DNA of 64,000 nucleotides from Coenobita brevimanus (taxonomy: Eukaryota > Arthropoda > Malacostraca > Decapoda > Coenobitidae): contig CM064697.1 in NCBI GenBank assembly GCA_032717465.1, forward strand, positions 2,438,501-2,502,500. The letters run 5' to 3'. Both the position numbers and the translations under genes were made by a program. The notes below the pieces were generated by a model. It was not told the origin of the DNA and searched no databases. It saw nothing but the letters and a program-made list of their open reading frames with translations. Shown here in pieces: positions 44,832 through 56,599 of this stretch. Position 1 is the first letter of the stretch. The number at the start of each line of letters is the position of its first letter.

Positions 44832-45008
44832 GTTTTCTCCAAGACAACTGACTGGATCATAGAACACAATGAAGCTCTGAATGTTGACCTAGATATGATT
44901 GCTCTGCCTTATGGAGGAGCACTGGCCCAGAAAAGCAGTTCTAGTTTCTACACGTTTGCTGGTTTTGAGAATATCTCATTAGCGTGCGGCGAAGTTACAG
45001 CTGAGTAA
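44832..45008 (+). CDS. Candidate 3'-terminal exon, protein unknown
   Basis: After the acceptor TTCAACTTGTTTCAG, one frame is open for 58 codons and ends in TAA. It starts VFSKTTDWIIEHNEALNVDL and continues DMIALPYGGALAQ, then a Ser run and FYTFAGFENISLACGEVTAE. The other two frames are closed within about 30 bp. Composition is that of a folded protein, and the sequence is unique in the window. A canonical AATAAA lies 164 bp after the stop, consistent with a short 3' UTR. An alternative end is a donor-like GA|GTAATT overlapping the stop. Which upstream exon joins it is unknown; the 35707 exon would need at least one intervening exon to fix the phase. Family not recognised. Confidence 0.4.
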   Translation, partial: VFSKTTDWIIEHNEALNVDLDMIALPYGGALAQKSSSSFYTFAGFENISLACGEVTAE

Positions 45009-45171
45009 TTTTTAGGTCGGATTAAATCTGCAGAATCAGCCTGTGTTTCGAGAGTGTAGCACACCTGGCAGGCAGACACCGTGAGAATATTGTGAAAGGT
45101 CGGGCGTTGAAGCAAAAGAACTGGCGGGTGTAGATGATGAGCCCCAGCTGACCCCGAGAGACTTTTTACCT

Positions 45172-45177
45172 AATAAA
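45172..45177 (+). promoter_or_regulatory. Candidate polyadenylation signal AATAAA
   Basis: Canonical hexamer in ACCTAATAAATATG downstream of the candidate terminal exon. Such hexamers are common in AT-rich DNA. Confidence 0.35.
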
Positions 45178-45759
45178 TATGTGCAGATAGCGCGATAACA
45201 AGAGCTGTTTTGAAAATTTGAACAAGAAATCACTTGAAAGTTGGCCTTGCGTAAATGATTTGTTTTAAGGTTTGTAATGCAAATTTCATCATTGTGGCTG
45301 TTTTGCATGAGTGCACCTTCACTCAGAAATCTGGAGGTAAAATGGAACCTCTGAGGCAGACAATAGTCAAGTGTTCACCATCTGGGTAAAACTTTAGCCC
45401 ATTTTTAATTCATACATATTTATTTGTTTTTATTGACAGTTCTGCGTAACAAGCTTAATATAAGAGTTGTTTTTTACCTGTCCAGAGCTGCGGTTAGCTC
45501 CCTGCCATATAAAGTATTGCAACAGTAGTACTCAGGGGATGATGACTCCCATTTTCAGTCAGGTATAAAAAATAAATAGCCTTTTGATATGATGATTTAA
45601 TATTATGTTTGACTGTTACCAAATTTCGATCCATAGTCAGGTTGTAATACCAGTTCTTAAGTTACAAGGCAGTAGATTTACGTTGTCTTGTACCTACCTT
45701 TAGTCACCCTGAATGTCCATCACATACACACTGTCTCCTTCACCACGATATCGGTACTT

Positions 45760-45960
45760 TTTCTCTTACTGAGGTTGTCAGAAAATTATCTTGTTTAGTT
45801 TTTGAAGGACGTCTCGCACTCAACTCGCTGAGAACAAACCGCACTAAGATTTTTACCTCGGTATCTGTGTAATGGTCTGACCACCACAAGACATCGTTAT
45901 TCAGCTTAGGGAGGACGTCTCGGGTTAATGGGGTTTCGCTGCACCGCCACAAACAACAGA
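45760..45960. mobile_element. Foldback MITE fragments
   Basis: CCACCACAAGACATCGTTAT, then TCAGCTTAGGGAGGACGTCT and CGGGTTAATGGGG (about 45880-45935), match the left arm and core. Weaker similar words precede it from about 45770. Confidence 0.45.
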
Positions 45961-45984
45961 ATAATCAGAGTTAAATGGCGTACA

Positions 45985-46080
45985 CTGTCATTATGTTGGT
46001 TTTGCTCTAATTTGGCCCAGATTTTCGTCCTTTTGCAGCAGTTTTACATAGCTCACTGGGAGGAAAAGACAGCACTACAG
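45985..46080 (+). repeat. Dispersed repeat 'C'
   Basis: AATTTGGCCCAGATTTTCGT, then CCTTTTGCAGCAGTTTTACA and TAGCTCACTGGGAGGAAAAG, match the copy at 34035 (minus) over about 90 bp. Confidence 0.55.
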
Positions 46081-46242
46081 CTCTACACCCCTTCCATAGC
46101 ATTTCTTCTTTACTAGCATCATATTCTAATGTTAATCTATTGTTACAACTCGGCATTCAAGGTGGAGGGTTGGCAGTTTTAGGCCAAGTTAGAGTAAACA
46201 GGGTATAGCTGCGTAATCGTGTAAGTGAATTGAGAAATCCTG

Positions 46243-46336
46243 TTAACCATTATCATGATGATTTACTTTTGTTCTTGTTATTCCATTTCTATTTTATTCG
46301 CAATAGGAAGGGCGTCTTTGCACTGTAATGGTTAAT
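46243..46336. mobile_element. Foldback MITE, left half with TTAA edge
   Basis: TTAACCATTATCATGATGAT, then TTCTTGTTATTCCATTTCTA, TTTTATTCGCAATAGGAAG and GTAATGGTTAAT. Confidence 0.5.
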
Positions 46337-46694
46337 TATCACCGACGCAAACGACGTTATAATCACGGTAAAATTTAAGAATCATATCATTCAGTATCAC
46401 AGGAGAAATTAACTTAGCATCATAATCACCAGTAACTGTCTTTCCTTATATCTTTAACCTCCCCACTGCCATGTTTTTTTTTTTTGGTTTTGAACACCTT
46501 GGCAGTGACCGTGTTAATAAGAGTTATATCTAAAGAGTCTGAAGAGTATGTGAAGCTAAATAAATTCGTTAGGAGGCAAGAACTATATATATGCGAGTAA
46601 ATTGTCAGCATACTGAGGGAAGTAAAACTGGAGCTGTAGCAGGTCTGTGAAATGAGGAGACTGTCACTTCGCCACGTTGAGCACATAATTATCT

Positions 46695-46765
46695 ACTATA
46701 TTCTTGCCAGCCCAGACGATTTCATTCAGCTTAGGTAGCATCTCTTGTATGTGTCAGCAAAAATT
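46695..46765. mobile_element. Foldback MITE left-arm fragment
   Basis: ATATTCTTGCCAGCCCAGAC, then GATTTCATTCAGCTTAGGTA, is close to the family consensus. Confidence 0.6.
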
Positions 46766-46770
46766 TCCAG

Positions 46771-46880
46771 TAACCCCTTTGCAACGTTGACATACGTGTT
46801 TATCCCTGCCATCCCCAGGCGATATTTAAATACCTTACGGAGGACCATTCTTAGTGAAGAGATCAGACAATATCCTTCAT
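46771..46880. mobile_element. Foldback MITE, left half
   Basis: TAACCCCTTTGCAACGTTGA, then CTGCCATCCCCAGGCGATAT and GGAGGACCATTCTTAGTGAA. It directly follows another left arm in the same orientation. Confidence 0.5.
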
Positions 46881-46899
46881 CGACTTCTTTTCTATTTAA

Positions 46900-47460
46900 G
46901 TCTACCTAACATCGTACGTTTTTTTATTCATAGGAGAGAATTTTCGAAATAGTGTGGTAAAATAATATAACTTTTTTCAACCCGTTCAATAAGTGGTCAT
47001 GCCAGAGTTCAGTAAAATTTCCCAGTGATAGAAAGAATGCTCAGAAAAAAAGACGTCATTCCAGCGATTCAGGTTGGTTAACAGGATCGGTTTTGAAGGC
47101 AGTGTTGAAGAATGTCTGTGTGTGAGGCAGGTGGCCACACATAATTAGGTACATTCCTGAATACCTCGCATCAGCATAGGTGGTTGTTAGGTTGGCCTTT
47201 CTGTATTATAAGTTTTCAAGCATCCTTCAGTTAAATTACCTGTCAACACCCCCAGTTGACCAGGTATCTTTTATCAACACGCCTGTCTACACCCAGTCCC
47301 AGCAGTCTTCCATCAGCCCATCTGCAGTAAAGAGCAAGTTAGCCTGTAGAGGGACCGAAAGACCATGACCCCCTTCTTCCATTGCTTTCGTTTAGTGGTA
47401 TGTGTAAATGATTGTGGGGTGTTGACATGATGGAAATAAGTCTACGGATGGGAAAACTCA
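46900..47460. other. Unannotated
   Basis: Mixed AT-rich then C-richer DNA. A 62-codon plus frame near 47180 has no motif. Confidence 0.4.
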
Positions 47461-47464
47461 GAAT

Positions 47465-47751
<287 letters not shown>

Positions 47752-47989
47752 CCTCCGACCCACCCAGCCTGCCCAATAACGATGCCCCACGAATAAGCGA
47801 CTTCTCATCCCTGGAGGAGTCACGAGGGAAGAAGGCAGTCACTTTCCCAGGCCACGAGTGCATGAAGGAACAAAACAAGAGTGAGTAAATGGAAAGCCAG
47901 TTATTAAAGAGTGTGTGTGGAGGTGAGGTCAAGGGAGCCGAAGGGAGAGGCTACAGAAGAGCTCTTGTTTGGTGTGACGTGTTGGGGTT

Positions 47990-47992
<3 letters not shown>

Positions 47993-48027
<35 letters not shown>
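47993..48027. repeat. (GT)n microsatellite
   Basis: About 17 units. Confidence 0.96.
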
Positions 48028-48032
<5 letters not shown>

Positions 48033-48136
48033 ATGGGTGGGTGGTGGTGTTTTATTCTGGCGACCCTGTGTATTGGTGTGAATAGGGACGATATGGCGAT
48101 GATCCTGGTGGGGTAATAAATTATCGGATGACTACC

Positions 48137-48230
48137 AGATAGATAGGTAGATAAATAAATAAATAGACAGATAGATAGATAAGTAGATAGATAGATAGAG
48201 GTACTTATCCTCTTCCTGTAATAATAATGA

Positions 48231-48275
<45 letters not shown>
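48137..48275. repeat. (GATA)n and (AAT)n microsatellites
   Basis: Interrupted GATA units, then about 14 AAT units. The AAT run abuts the 3' end of the following SINE and may be linked to its tail. Confidence 0.93.
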
Positions 48276-48277
<2 letters not shown>

Positions 48278-48280
48278 TCA

Positions 48281-48714
48281 TTCATCATCCAATCCTACAT
48301 TGCCCCATGAGGAGCGTAGGAGCCCGGGGCTAGGCAAGTTGGTCCTGACATTTAAGATGAGAGTGACCAGGCTCACTCATCCCTGAGTGGCATTACGTGA
48401 GCAATAACCCCCAACCATCCCTTGGATATAAACCTTCACCGGCTCAATCCGATTGAAGTGCCATACTTACCCACTCAACCATCAGGCGCCAAAATTTGGT
48501 TATATGGTTACCACCCAGCGTAGTAAATGGTTTCCTGGTGTACAGTTTGGATTGTCACTCAGTGTAGAGTCACGCACAGGCAGAAGGATGATGAAAGAAT
48601 GAAGGAAAGAAAGACAGAAGAGGGAGTGTAAAGTCACCCGCAGGCAGAAGGATGAGGAAAGAATGAAGGAAAGAAAAACAGAAGAGGATGGAAGGAAAGA
48701 AGGATGGAGGAGAG
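48281..48714 (-). mobile_element. tRNA-derived composite SINE, nearly full copy
   Basis: Very similar to 28088-28540 and in the same orientation, including CAATCCTACATTGCCCCATG and the AGGCGCCAAAATTTGG join to the hairpin segment. Here the hairpin is broken by a deletion (GGTTTCCTGGTGTACAG, then TTTGG). A ~64-bp piece (TAGAGTCACnCnCAGGCAGA...) is tandemly duplicated at about 48560-48690. The 5' end is missing. Confidence 0.75.
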
Positions 48715-48807
48715 GTAATATAACAACAACAGCAAAGTAACATCAACACAGTAACAGTATCTTTATTCCCTTGTTGATAAAGATGATGTTTGCTCTGCGT
48801 TTAATAT

Positions 48808-48859
48808 AATCATCATCATCATCATCATCATCACCACCACCACCACCACCACCACCACC
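48808..48859. repeat. (ATC)n(ACC)n microsatellite
   Basis: About eight ATC units pass into about nine ACC units. Confidence 0.95.
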
Positions 48860-49184
48860 TGTATTGATGATCGTCAGGTGTGCATGCGATGAGATGGTAA
48901 ACTTAGCAAATAATAGTGGAAACGTGACGAAGAAGGGATAATACTTCCCTCCTCCACCGACTGGCACTGAGGTGGTAGAATCAAAGACTGGCAATGGGAA
49001 ATATTATCCCTGTAATTACTGTGTCTTTGGTACGAGGGAATGTACGTGGGTACGTTCTTTTAATTCCCACCAAATTTCAGAATGGAAAGTATCAATGATT
49101 ATATTGAATTAGCCTTGTGAAGTGCGTGACGATTGGTAATTGGGGTTTAGAAGGAGTATTAGTGGCTTATAGGAGTACTAATAT

Positions 49185-49475
49185 TGGCTCTGATCCATTC
49201 TGTACGATGACAATTATTCTGTTTGGGTTTAATCATCCTTTAACGTTTTTTTTCATCATCTTATGAAATATTTCCTGTTGTGAAGAGATTGGAAGTTCAT
49301 CATTTACCTTTTCACTGATCACTTTTTTTTTCCAACTTTTTTTCCAAACTGGGATGACCTCTCGTCGTCAGGGAGTTAGATTTTTTCCCCATTCATCCTC
49401 TCTGACGATTATTTTCTAGCCACTATACTGAACATATAAAGAAAGAACTCTCACACTGAAAGGGTTAAAAGCACA
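49185..49475. mobile_element. Foldback MITE fragments, right terminus clear
   Basis: GTACGATGACAATTATTCTG at the left and CTCACACTGAAAGGGTTAAA at the right, with AAACTGGGATGACCTCTCGT between. Length suggests two overlapping worn copies. Confidence 0.4.
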
Positions 49476-49643
49476 TCCCATCATTCATTTTCTGCGATGA
49501 CGATTTTTCTGTTTATTTCTGCTACCCTTTGACAATGGGAAAGACCTCTCGTAATGAAGAAATTACTCTTTTTCTTGAATCTAGCCTTTATGGTGACAAC
49601 TTCCTATATTATTCTGGCCAGTCTCTTGCGTTGTTCTGTGTAG

Positions 49644-49845
49644 TTAACCTCTTTCCTACGAAGACATAATGTTTACTTTCATTTTCCTGCCTCATGATTT
49701 TATTCAGTGTAAGAGAGCCAGAAGTAGTTAATGGGTTACTGCAGGCTGTATCTAACCCCTCCAGTTTGAAAAGTCTCCTCAAGGCTGTATATTAATCGTC
49801 CTGGGATAGAAAGAACAAAATGCATAAAGCCATCATAAAGACGGT
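49644..49845. mobile_element. Foldback MITE copy, full length
   Basis: TTAACCTCTTTCCTACGAAG, then CATGATTTTATTCAGTGTAA, GGCTGTATCTAACCCCTCCA, GTTTGAAAAGTCTCCTCAAG and AATCGTCCTGGGATAGAAAG. All five family blocks are in order. Confidence 0.7.
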
Positions 49846-50206
49846 CTCAAGGAATGACCCTTCTTAATGGAGAGGTTAAGGTTGTATTATGAATGGTTTA
49901 AGTTTACCACGAGTATAAGAATTCTCCACAGCTTTAAAATGATCTTTAAGACGTTTTATTTACCTTTAATTATGATGCTCGAAGTTGGCTATTTCTTTCT
50001 TACTGCAAACAAATTATTATTATTATTAATTTTTAAAGTCAAAATTGACAGTCTTAGAGTTCACATCGACGCCTTTTCACTGCCCTGACTCACGTAGATA
50101 TATCATTCCAGTTAACATCAGGCGAATTTGCTTTAGCTCTGAGGAAATGTTACGATCAAAGAGTTAAGCCTTTTATGTAGCTGGAAGGTATATGTAAGCA
50201 AGTATC

Positions 50207-50406
50207 TGTAACCTCTTTCCTACGATGGCGGCTTATCATTTTAGTTTTGCCACGGACGGATAATTCTCCTGAGGTTAGGAGTGATTTCTAGTGAAGGGAA
50301 TAATGGAGAATTTATCTAACCCTTTAGTTCTGTTAATATTTTCTGACCAATAAGTTATCTAGTGGTAAAAAGCTAAAATAAAGGGATTCCGCATTAAACT
50401 GGGTAA
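50207..50406. mobile_element. Foldback MITE copy, full length
   Basis: GTAACCTCTTTCCTACGATG, then GTTTTGCCACGGACGGATAA, AGTGAAGGGAATAATGG, ATCTAACCCTTTAGTTCTG and AAACTGGGTAA at the end. Confidence 0.65.
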
Positions 50407-50456
50407 GGAATGTCATAAACTCGTTGTAATAAGAAACAGAAATGTCTAAGTATTTC

Positions 50457-50555
50457 CTTAACTCCTTTTTTCGGTGAGTAGAAATTGTAGTTAAGGTATT
50501 TTGTTAACTCTTTATAGCAAGTAGAAGTGATCGTTAAGGATTTCATTAACTCTCT
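50457..50555. repeat. Short ~46-bp tandem repeat
   Basis: TTAACTCnTTTnTnGC(G/A)AGTAGAA, then GTTAAGGATTTYAT, occurs about 2.2 times. Confidence 0.55.
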
Positions 50556-50769
50556 TCTTTTTCCTGCCTTTTTTTTTTTTTTCTTTAGCAGCTATGTTGT
50601 TGGCGAGGGTTGTGTCCAGTTGTTAATTATTCATGGTGGCTTTAGGGTTTTTCTGGGATGTGATGGTTGATGTTGATAGTTTTAATTGTGCGGTGTTATA
50701 AACTGCCGTAACAGCTTGGCTTATTTGGCCCCGCTGCTGGCAGAGATTAATTACATGGAGAGCTCATTA

Positions 50770-51780
50770 GGGGCAGAGTGAGTGGGTGGGGGTACAAGGT
50801 GGGTGGTGGGTGTAGGAGGAAGAATGGGAAAGTGTGGGTGAATGGGTGGGTCCAGGGAGGAGGGGGACAGTGGTTGGTGGCTGTAGGTAGGGAAGAGTGG
50901 GTGGTGGGTGTAGGTGGGGGAGATTGAGTGGTGGATGCAGATGGGAGAGAGTGGGTGGTGGGTGTAGGTGGGGGAGAGTGGGTGGTGGGTGTAGGTGGGG
51001 GAGAGTGGGTGTTGGGTGTAGGTAGAGGAGGAATAGGAAGGAAGGTAGGGGAGTGTAGGCGGTTGGAGGTAGGAGGGGAAGAGTAGATGGTGAGTGTAGG
51101 TTGGGGAGAGTGAGTATTTAGGGATGAGAGTGGGTGATTGAGGGTGAGTGGGTGGTCGGGGAGGAGCGGGTGGCTGGGGGAAGGGTAGTTGAGGAATGGA
51201 GAGTGGGTAGGTGAGGGTAGTGGAAGAATGGGATAGGGAGCGGAGATTGGGCGGTTCGGGTATGTGGGGAAGTGGGTGGGGGAAAATGGGGTTAGGTGTA
51301 GGTGGGGAGTGTAAATAGTTGATGAGGGGGAGTAGGTGACTGGGGAAGGATGGGAGGGGGAAAGTGGGTGGCTTGGGTGGAATGAGTGTAGGTGTGTCTA
51401 TGTAAGTGGGAGCAAATGGGGATCATGTAGGTGGGGCGAGGTGCAGGTAGGTGTAGGTAGGGGCAGGAGAGTAAGATTATGTAGGTGAAGGTGGGAAGGA
51501 GTGGGGGCGGTTGAGACGACTAAGGTGAGGATGATTAGGTGGGTTGGGGCAGGTGGGGATCATTATGTAAGTGGACGAGAAGGAGGCTTGATAAGTGGCG
51601 GCAGGAGCGGACCAGTAGGTAAGTGGGGATAGGTGGGGATGAATGGGTAGGTGGTGGGAAGATCGGTGGGGATTAGGTAGGTAAGTGGGGTAGGTAGGGG
51701 CTAGGTAGGTGGGGTAGAAGTGAGCTAGGTGGATGTGGCTAGATGGCTAGGTAGATGGTGGTAATTAGGGAGGTCTAGTT
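50770..51780. repeat. 27-bp G-rich minisatellite, degenerate
   Basis: Perfect units of AGAGTGGGTGGTGGGTGTAG plus GTGGGGG begin at 50948, 50975 and 51002 (third slightly changed). Both flanks decay into GTAGGTGGGG-like words for several hundred bases. Dense G-runs on the plus strand favour G-quadruplexes. Confidence 0.85.
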
Positions 51781-51802
51781 AGGAGGGTGTAGCGGGAGGT
51801 CT

Positions 51803-51804
<2 letters not shown>

Positions 51805-51838
<34 letters not shown>
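51805..51838. repeat. (GT)n(GA)n microsatellite
   Basis: About 8 GT then 9 GA units. Confidence 0.93.
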
Positions 51839-51839
51839 G

Positions 51840-52840
51840 GAGGTCTGAAAAGTTTTGCAGTGTTGTGTGAAAAGGTGATGGTTGATTGGATAGAGGACTT
51901 CATTAGGGACTGGGAGTACCATTTTAAATCTCAGAGGTTGTCAGGAACAGTTTGAGGATTTGAATTTCATCTAAACTTTTTCACTGTTCTTCCATAAACC
52001 CCACCTACGCGTCATTAAAACACTCCCTCTAATAGAAAGATTATACACGCATTTACAAAGGTTGTTTTTCGCAGCGACATGGTCTCTCTTCAGGTACGAA
52101 CAGAGAAAGAACATATATATTTTTATGTATGCCCAGTCTCTAATCATGCCTGACGGGGGTGCTAGGCGGCGCTGAAGCTGGTGGGAAGAAAACCAAGACA
52201 CACGTTCGCTAATATCATCACAATACTTGTATGTCCAGCAGTAGAAGTATCTTAATGAGTTTAGTGTCCAAGCAGTGACGCATGAGGACTGTTGGGTACA
52301 TAACTCGTGCTGGAATAAGATACTGTGATACCTGTAAGCTCTTAGTCGTGTTGAGAATATAAGGTGAGGGTTGGGAAAGTATGTTTGTAGATGAATGGAG
52401 GTAGGAGTGTAGCAGGTGACGTTGACAATATATCACAAAATTTCTGTTGAAATGTAGGTGGAGGAAGCAGACATATTGAAGAATATGTGTAAGAGTGTCC
52501 TGGCTAGCTTGTGGTTATGTGGCAGTGAAGAGGAAGCGTGGTCGGTGACAGACAGATAAGTGTTTGCGTAGAGAATAGATTATGAGTATTTGGAACACTG
52601 GAACAGAGCTTATGTATAGGAAGAAGAACAGAGCTTGGGTAAGAGGAAAGAAGCAAATTACATGTATGGAGAGATTTTAAGTGGGTGAAGGAAGTCAGAG
52701 AATATGTTGATCAACTGACGGGGGGGAAAAAAAAAAAGAAAGAAAATGAGGAGGAGGAAAGTAATGTGGAATGCGGAGGGAAAAGAATCTGCAGAAAGAA
52801 GAGTGCTTAAAAAATTATGTAGAAGGCTGGAAGACGGAAA
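51840..52840. other. Unannotated
   Basis: Mixed single-copy DNA, becoming purine-rich after about 52450. No supported gene. Confidence 0.4.
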
Positions 52841-52849
52841 GGAATGTGG

Positions 52850-53960
52850 GTCAGGTGGAAACTAGAACTTTGTGGGAAAAGGGAAGGAAAAAGAGTATGC
52901 AACGGTGAGAGAGACAGGAACTAGGAGTAATTTTGCCGAGGAAAAGACAACGATGAATCCATACGTCAGGGGAAGCCAGGAGAACTTGTGGGTATCTTGA
53001 AAGTAGAACGTAAAGGAGTAAACTAGAAGTAGGAAGACGGGAGGGGATACGAATACGTGAACGCTGAAACGGGGGAGTGTGCATGAACATGAGAAATAAT
53101 GGAACACTAGGGAAGAAAAAGGGCAGAGAGTATGGAAAGCGTGTCAGCAGAAGGGAGGTAGGAGGGTAAGCAAATATTTGACTTGTGGAAACGGATGATC
53201 GTAAACAGGAAAAATAGGGAAGAATCGTTGTGTGGTATGCGAGTATAATGACGGCAGGAACTTGTGGTATTTTAGTGGAAGGAAGATGGGAGGGTATACG
53301 AATGTTCGAGTTACTGAAACGGATGAGTCTGTGTGAAAGGGAGAAATGGAAGTGAGTAATTGGACAGAGGATGGCACGAGAGTATGTGGGTATGCTGACA
53401 GCCTAGGAGCGTGTGGGAATATGTAAGTTTAAGAGATACAGATTATAAGAATATATGAATTGCTGCAACGAAGGAGTCTATGTCAAGGGGAGAAGTGGAA
53501 GGGAATAGTTGGCAGGAGTAAAGAAGGGAAAAGAACGCTTGGCATGTTCGTTGAAGGGAGTTTGGAGGATATATAAATGTTTGAATAATGTACCTGAAAC
53601 AGAGAAGTCTGTATGAAAGGAAGAATTGGAGGGAAACAGTTGGGGTGGAGGATGACATGAGAGTATATGGATAAATTGGCAGTAAGAAGGTAACGGAGTA
53701 TGTTAAAAGAACGATAGTAGGGTATAAGACTATGTAGATTGCTGAAACGGAGGAGTCTGCGAAGAGGAGCGAAATGAAAGGGAACTGAGAAGAGGGTGAT
53801 GGGAGAGTATGCGGGTATGATGATAATAGGAGGGTATCAGAATATGTTAGTAGAAGAAAGAAGGGTAAGGGAATATGATAACCACTAAAAATGGAGTCTG
53901 CATAGAAGGGAGAAATGGAGGCGAGTAATTGGGTAAGAGGATGGCAGGGGAATATGTGGG
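52850..53960. repeat. Purine-rich ~120-150-bp satellite, >=7 units
   Basis: The anchor GCTGAAACGGAGGAGTCTGT recurs (with changes) near 53064, 53186, 53313, 53460, 53590, 53731 and 53883. Each is followed by GAAAGGRAGAAATGGAAGG, TAGTTGGGnAGAGGATGGCA, GAGAGTATGTGGGTATG and GTAGAAGGAAGnnGGGAGGG. The 254-codon minus-strand frame (53443-54207) is the stop-poor complement of this array; its peptide is itself repetitive. Confidence 0.85.
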
Positions 53961-53989
53961 TATGTGGGGCAACTTGAGGGCGTCCACCA

Positions 53990-54950
53990 CCAGCGACAGA
54001 AAAAGTGAACTGTGCTCGGTAAATAGCAGGAGGCGGCGGCGGTGGGGGAGCTGACGTAGTGAGCGGAACAAATGACCCGCGACATGCGCAGGTCAAAGGG
54101 CAGGCGGGGTAGGGGGGCGTGGGGGAGATGGTCTCATGGGAGGTGCTTTTCCACCCTCCGAGATGAAAGAAAGAGTTGCTTAATTCCAGAGCGCCATTGT
54201 CTGACAAATACAGGGTTGCTACGAGTCATCCTCTCTGCCAGTAGAGAGAGTACTTTAGTGGTCGTGAGCTGGTATGAGGCTATAGGAGTAATGGTAAGCG
54301 ATTAAGGTAATTTGTGTAGCTTTGGCGAATGATTACAATAGTTTGCTGAGGAAAAGAGCGTTTAAATGAATAACCGCGAACCGTCAAGTAGTTTTAGACA
54401 ATTGAGAATTAGTTGTTGTGAATCTGCAGTACCTAAGAAAAGTTTGTTTGTATGAGGATGAAGAATAATCACATTAAAATAGTAAAAAACCGTGTAGAGA
54501 AATAAGCACATGTATTCCAGGTATTTTTAGGGAGAGTTTAGCATCCATTTTGTCATATAATTGATACATGAATATTTAAAGTTAGGTGAGTTTACGAGCG
54601 TCAGGAAAGACAAACACGGGGTAGGGCTCAGGTTTAGTGCCGCTAATATGCATATTTTAGCGGAGGTTAAGCAAGGGAGGGCAGGCCATGAAAAGTTTAT
54701 CACGAGCCAACGTCGGGGATACGAGCAGTGTTTTCCTCGTCAGCTGATTAAGGTAAACAATGGGCCAAGAGGGAGAAGAAGGAAAGGGAAGGAAGGAGGT
54801 TGGTGAAGGGGAAAGGGAATAACAGGTGATGGAGTGAAAGACAGGGAGGATACAGAGAAGGAAAGGACATGGAAGAAGATAATGAGCCGGAGGGAATGAA
54901 ATGCATACATAATAAAGCATCACACTGACAGTCTCAACTTCTTCGTCCGA
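53990..54950. other. Unannotated
   Basis: A GC-richer stretch (to about 54180) and then mixed DNA. No motif, RNA or splice pair that I would support. Confidence 0.35.
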
Positions 54951-55001
54951 GTCAATATATATATATATAAATGAATAAAGAAAAATAATCCATACACCAG
55001 A

Positions 55002-55160
55002 TTACTGGCGTCCTCCATTCATAAAATATCTGTAACAGTTGGACTTGAAGAACAGCCGTAGGTTGAAGTTTGGGGGGAAACAACTCCGGGGAAGCGAGTT
55101 CCAGAGAGATGCAAGTTGGGGAATAAGAGAATTTTATAGATAGGTAGATAGATAGATGTA
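55002..55160 (-). pseudogene. LINE ORF2 C-terminal remnant with (GATA)n edge
   Basis: One minus-strand frame reads IPQLASLWNSLPRSCFPPNF, then NLRLFFKSNCYRYF, and ends in TAA at 55002. A -LWNSLP- motif followed about 15 residues later by an F-K-x-x-hydrophobic pattern is typical of the tail of many non-LTR retrotransposon reverse transcriptases (family knowledge). Upstream the frame runs straight into (TATC)n, so only the last ~45 codons remain. Confidence 0.55.
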
Positions 55161-55582
55161 TGTGAGTAGGGGACATATATGGTTACTATATGTAATGGAA
55201 TATATTGAATATTTTACAAGATTAATGAAAAGAAACTCCGGTGAGGCGGTATGTGTTAATGTATGCAGATACAAATGTGTGTTTTTGTGATGATGTGAGT
55301 GCAGTGCTTGTGTGCGTGAGGGCGTGAGGAGGGAAGGAGGAAAAGCGTGTGAAGGAAAATGGTTAGTGAAGTGTAGACTAAAGGTGGGAGGAATGGAGGG
55401 AAGAAGGGAGGAGAGGAGGAGTGTAGGAGGAAGTCACATCGCGTTGAATGGCCCTGTCAGCAGGCTGGGGGTAAAAGCTGTGTTTAACCCCGTAGCAGAA
55501 AACTGATTACCCCCCATCCCACCCCCCCACCTTACACGCTTACATACACACGGCCGCCCGCCCGCACGCACGCCCGCCCGCC

Positions 55583-55685
<103 letters not shown>

Positions 55686-55857
55686 GTCTCATTACCACCT
55701 GCCTCACCTGATTAGCGGGCAGGTAGGCAGGTGAGTAGGATTATGAGGACCTTATTATCTTGGGAGCTGACCTGGGATTGAAATGTTGGCCTAACTTGAT
55801 AGCATTTTACCAAGTCATATGTCTGTGGCAGACTGGGTTAGGGTAGTGATGATGATA

Positions 55858-55865
55858 ATGCTGCT

Positions 55866-55898
<33 letters not shown>

Positions 55899-55990
55899 AG
55901 CCTTATTATTTTTCTGTATCTGCAAAGAGTAGTTTTATTCAAGTTTAGGTGGTGGTGGTAGCTGTGGTGGTGGTGGTGGTGGTGGTGATA
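55858..55990. repeat. (GCT)n, (GAT)n and (GGT)n trinucleotide blocks
   Basis: Three short trinucleotide runs lie within 130 bp. Confidence 0.9.
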
Positions 55991-56019
55991 ATGCTGATGA
56001 TGATGATACTACTACAGCC

Positions 56020-56580
56020 GGTTGCTCTACCTGTACGTCACGTGTTATCTTCTTATGTTTCCTCGTTATTTAATTTTATGTATCAACTCGCCGCATTTTG
56101 CTTTATTCTTCATGTTTTTTTAAATCGAAGTTTTAATCATTTTTGCATCATTCAACTCTCGTGTCATCATTTTCTCTTGTCTTGTTTTTCCTGCTTTATT
56201 TTCATAGTTTCCTGTGCTGCATTGTTCCGACTAATTAATCATTTTCCTTGAGTTTTAGGGTTTCCAGTAACAGACTCAGTACATTTCTACACTAAGGCGT
56301 GTCAGTTGATCTGACTGAAAGCAGGTTTCATCAGTTTTCACTTAAGCCGTTAACCGAATTAGAAAAGTAATCAGTGTTAGTCTTACAATGCACACTGTAG
56401 GTTTTTGGAGGACTTAGTGATAATTTTGCATATTCATTTACGGTGTTTTATGTAATTTTGTGAAGCGTAGAATTAATAGTGGCCAGGTTCATCTACTCTC
56501 TCCCATCCCCTCGCCTAAACCCACTGGCGATATAATTTTGTTTTTAGCCTTGAGTATATATGTCATTGGCATGTTCAGTA
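56020..56580. other. Unannotated T-rich DNA
   Basis: No supported feature. Confidence 0.4.
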
Positions 56581-56599
56581 TAACTTTTAAAACCAGAGT

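Noticed and set aside
47851..47880. 30-nt exon-like block (CACTTTCCCAG ... AAGA|GTGAGT)
   Set aside because: Isolated microexon with no phase partner. Several such chance pairs are expected in 64 kb.
53443..54207. 254-codon minus-strand open frame
   Set aside because: It is the stop-poor complement of a purine-rich satellite. The peptide repeats with the array and is Ser/Leu/Pro/Phe-rich, with no domain or splice context.
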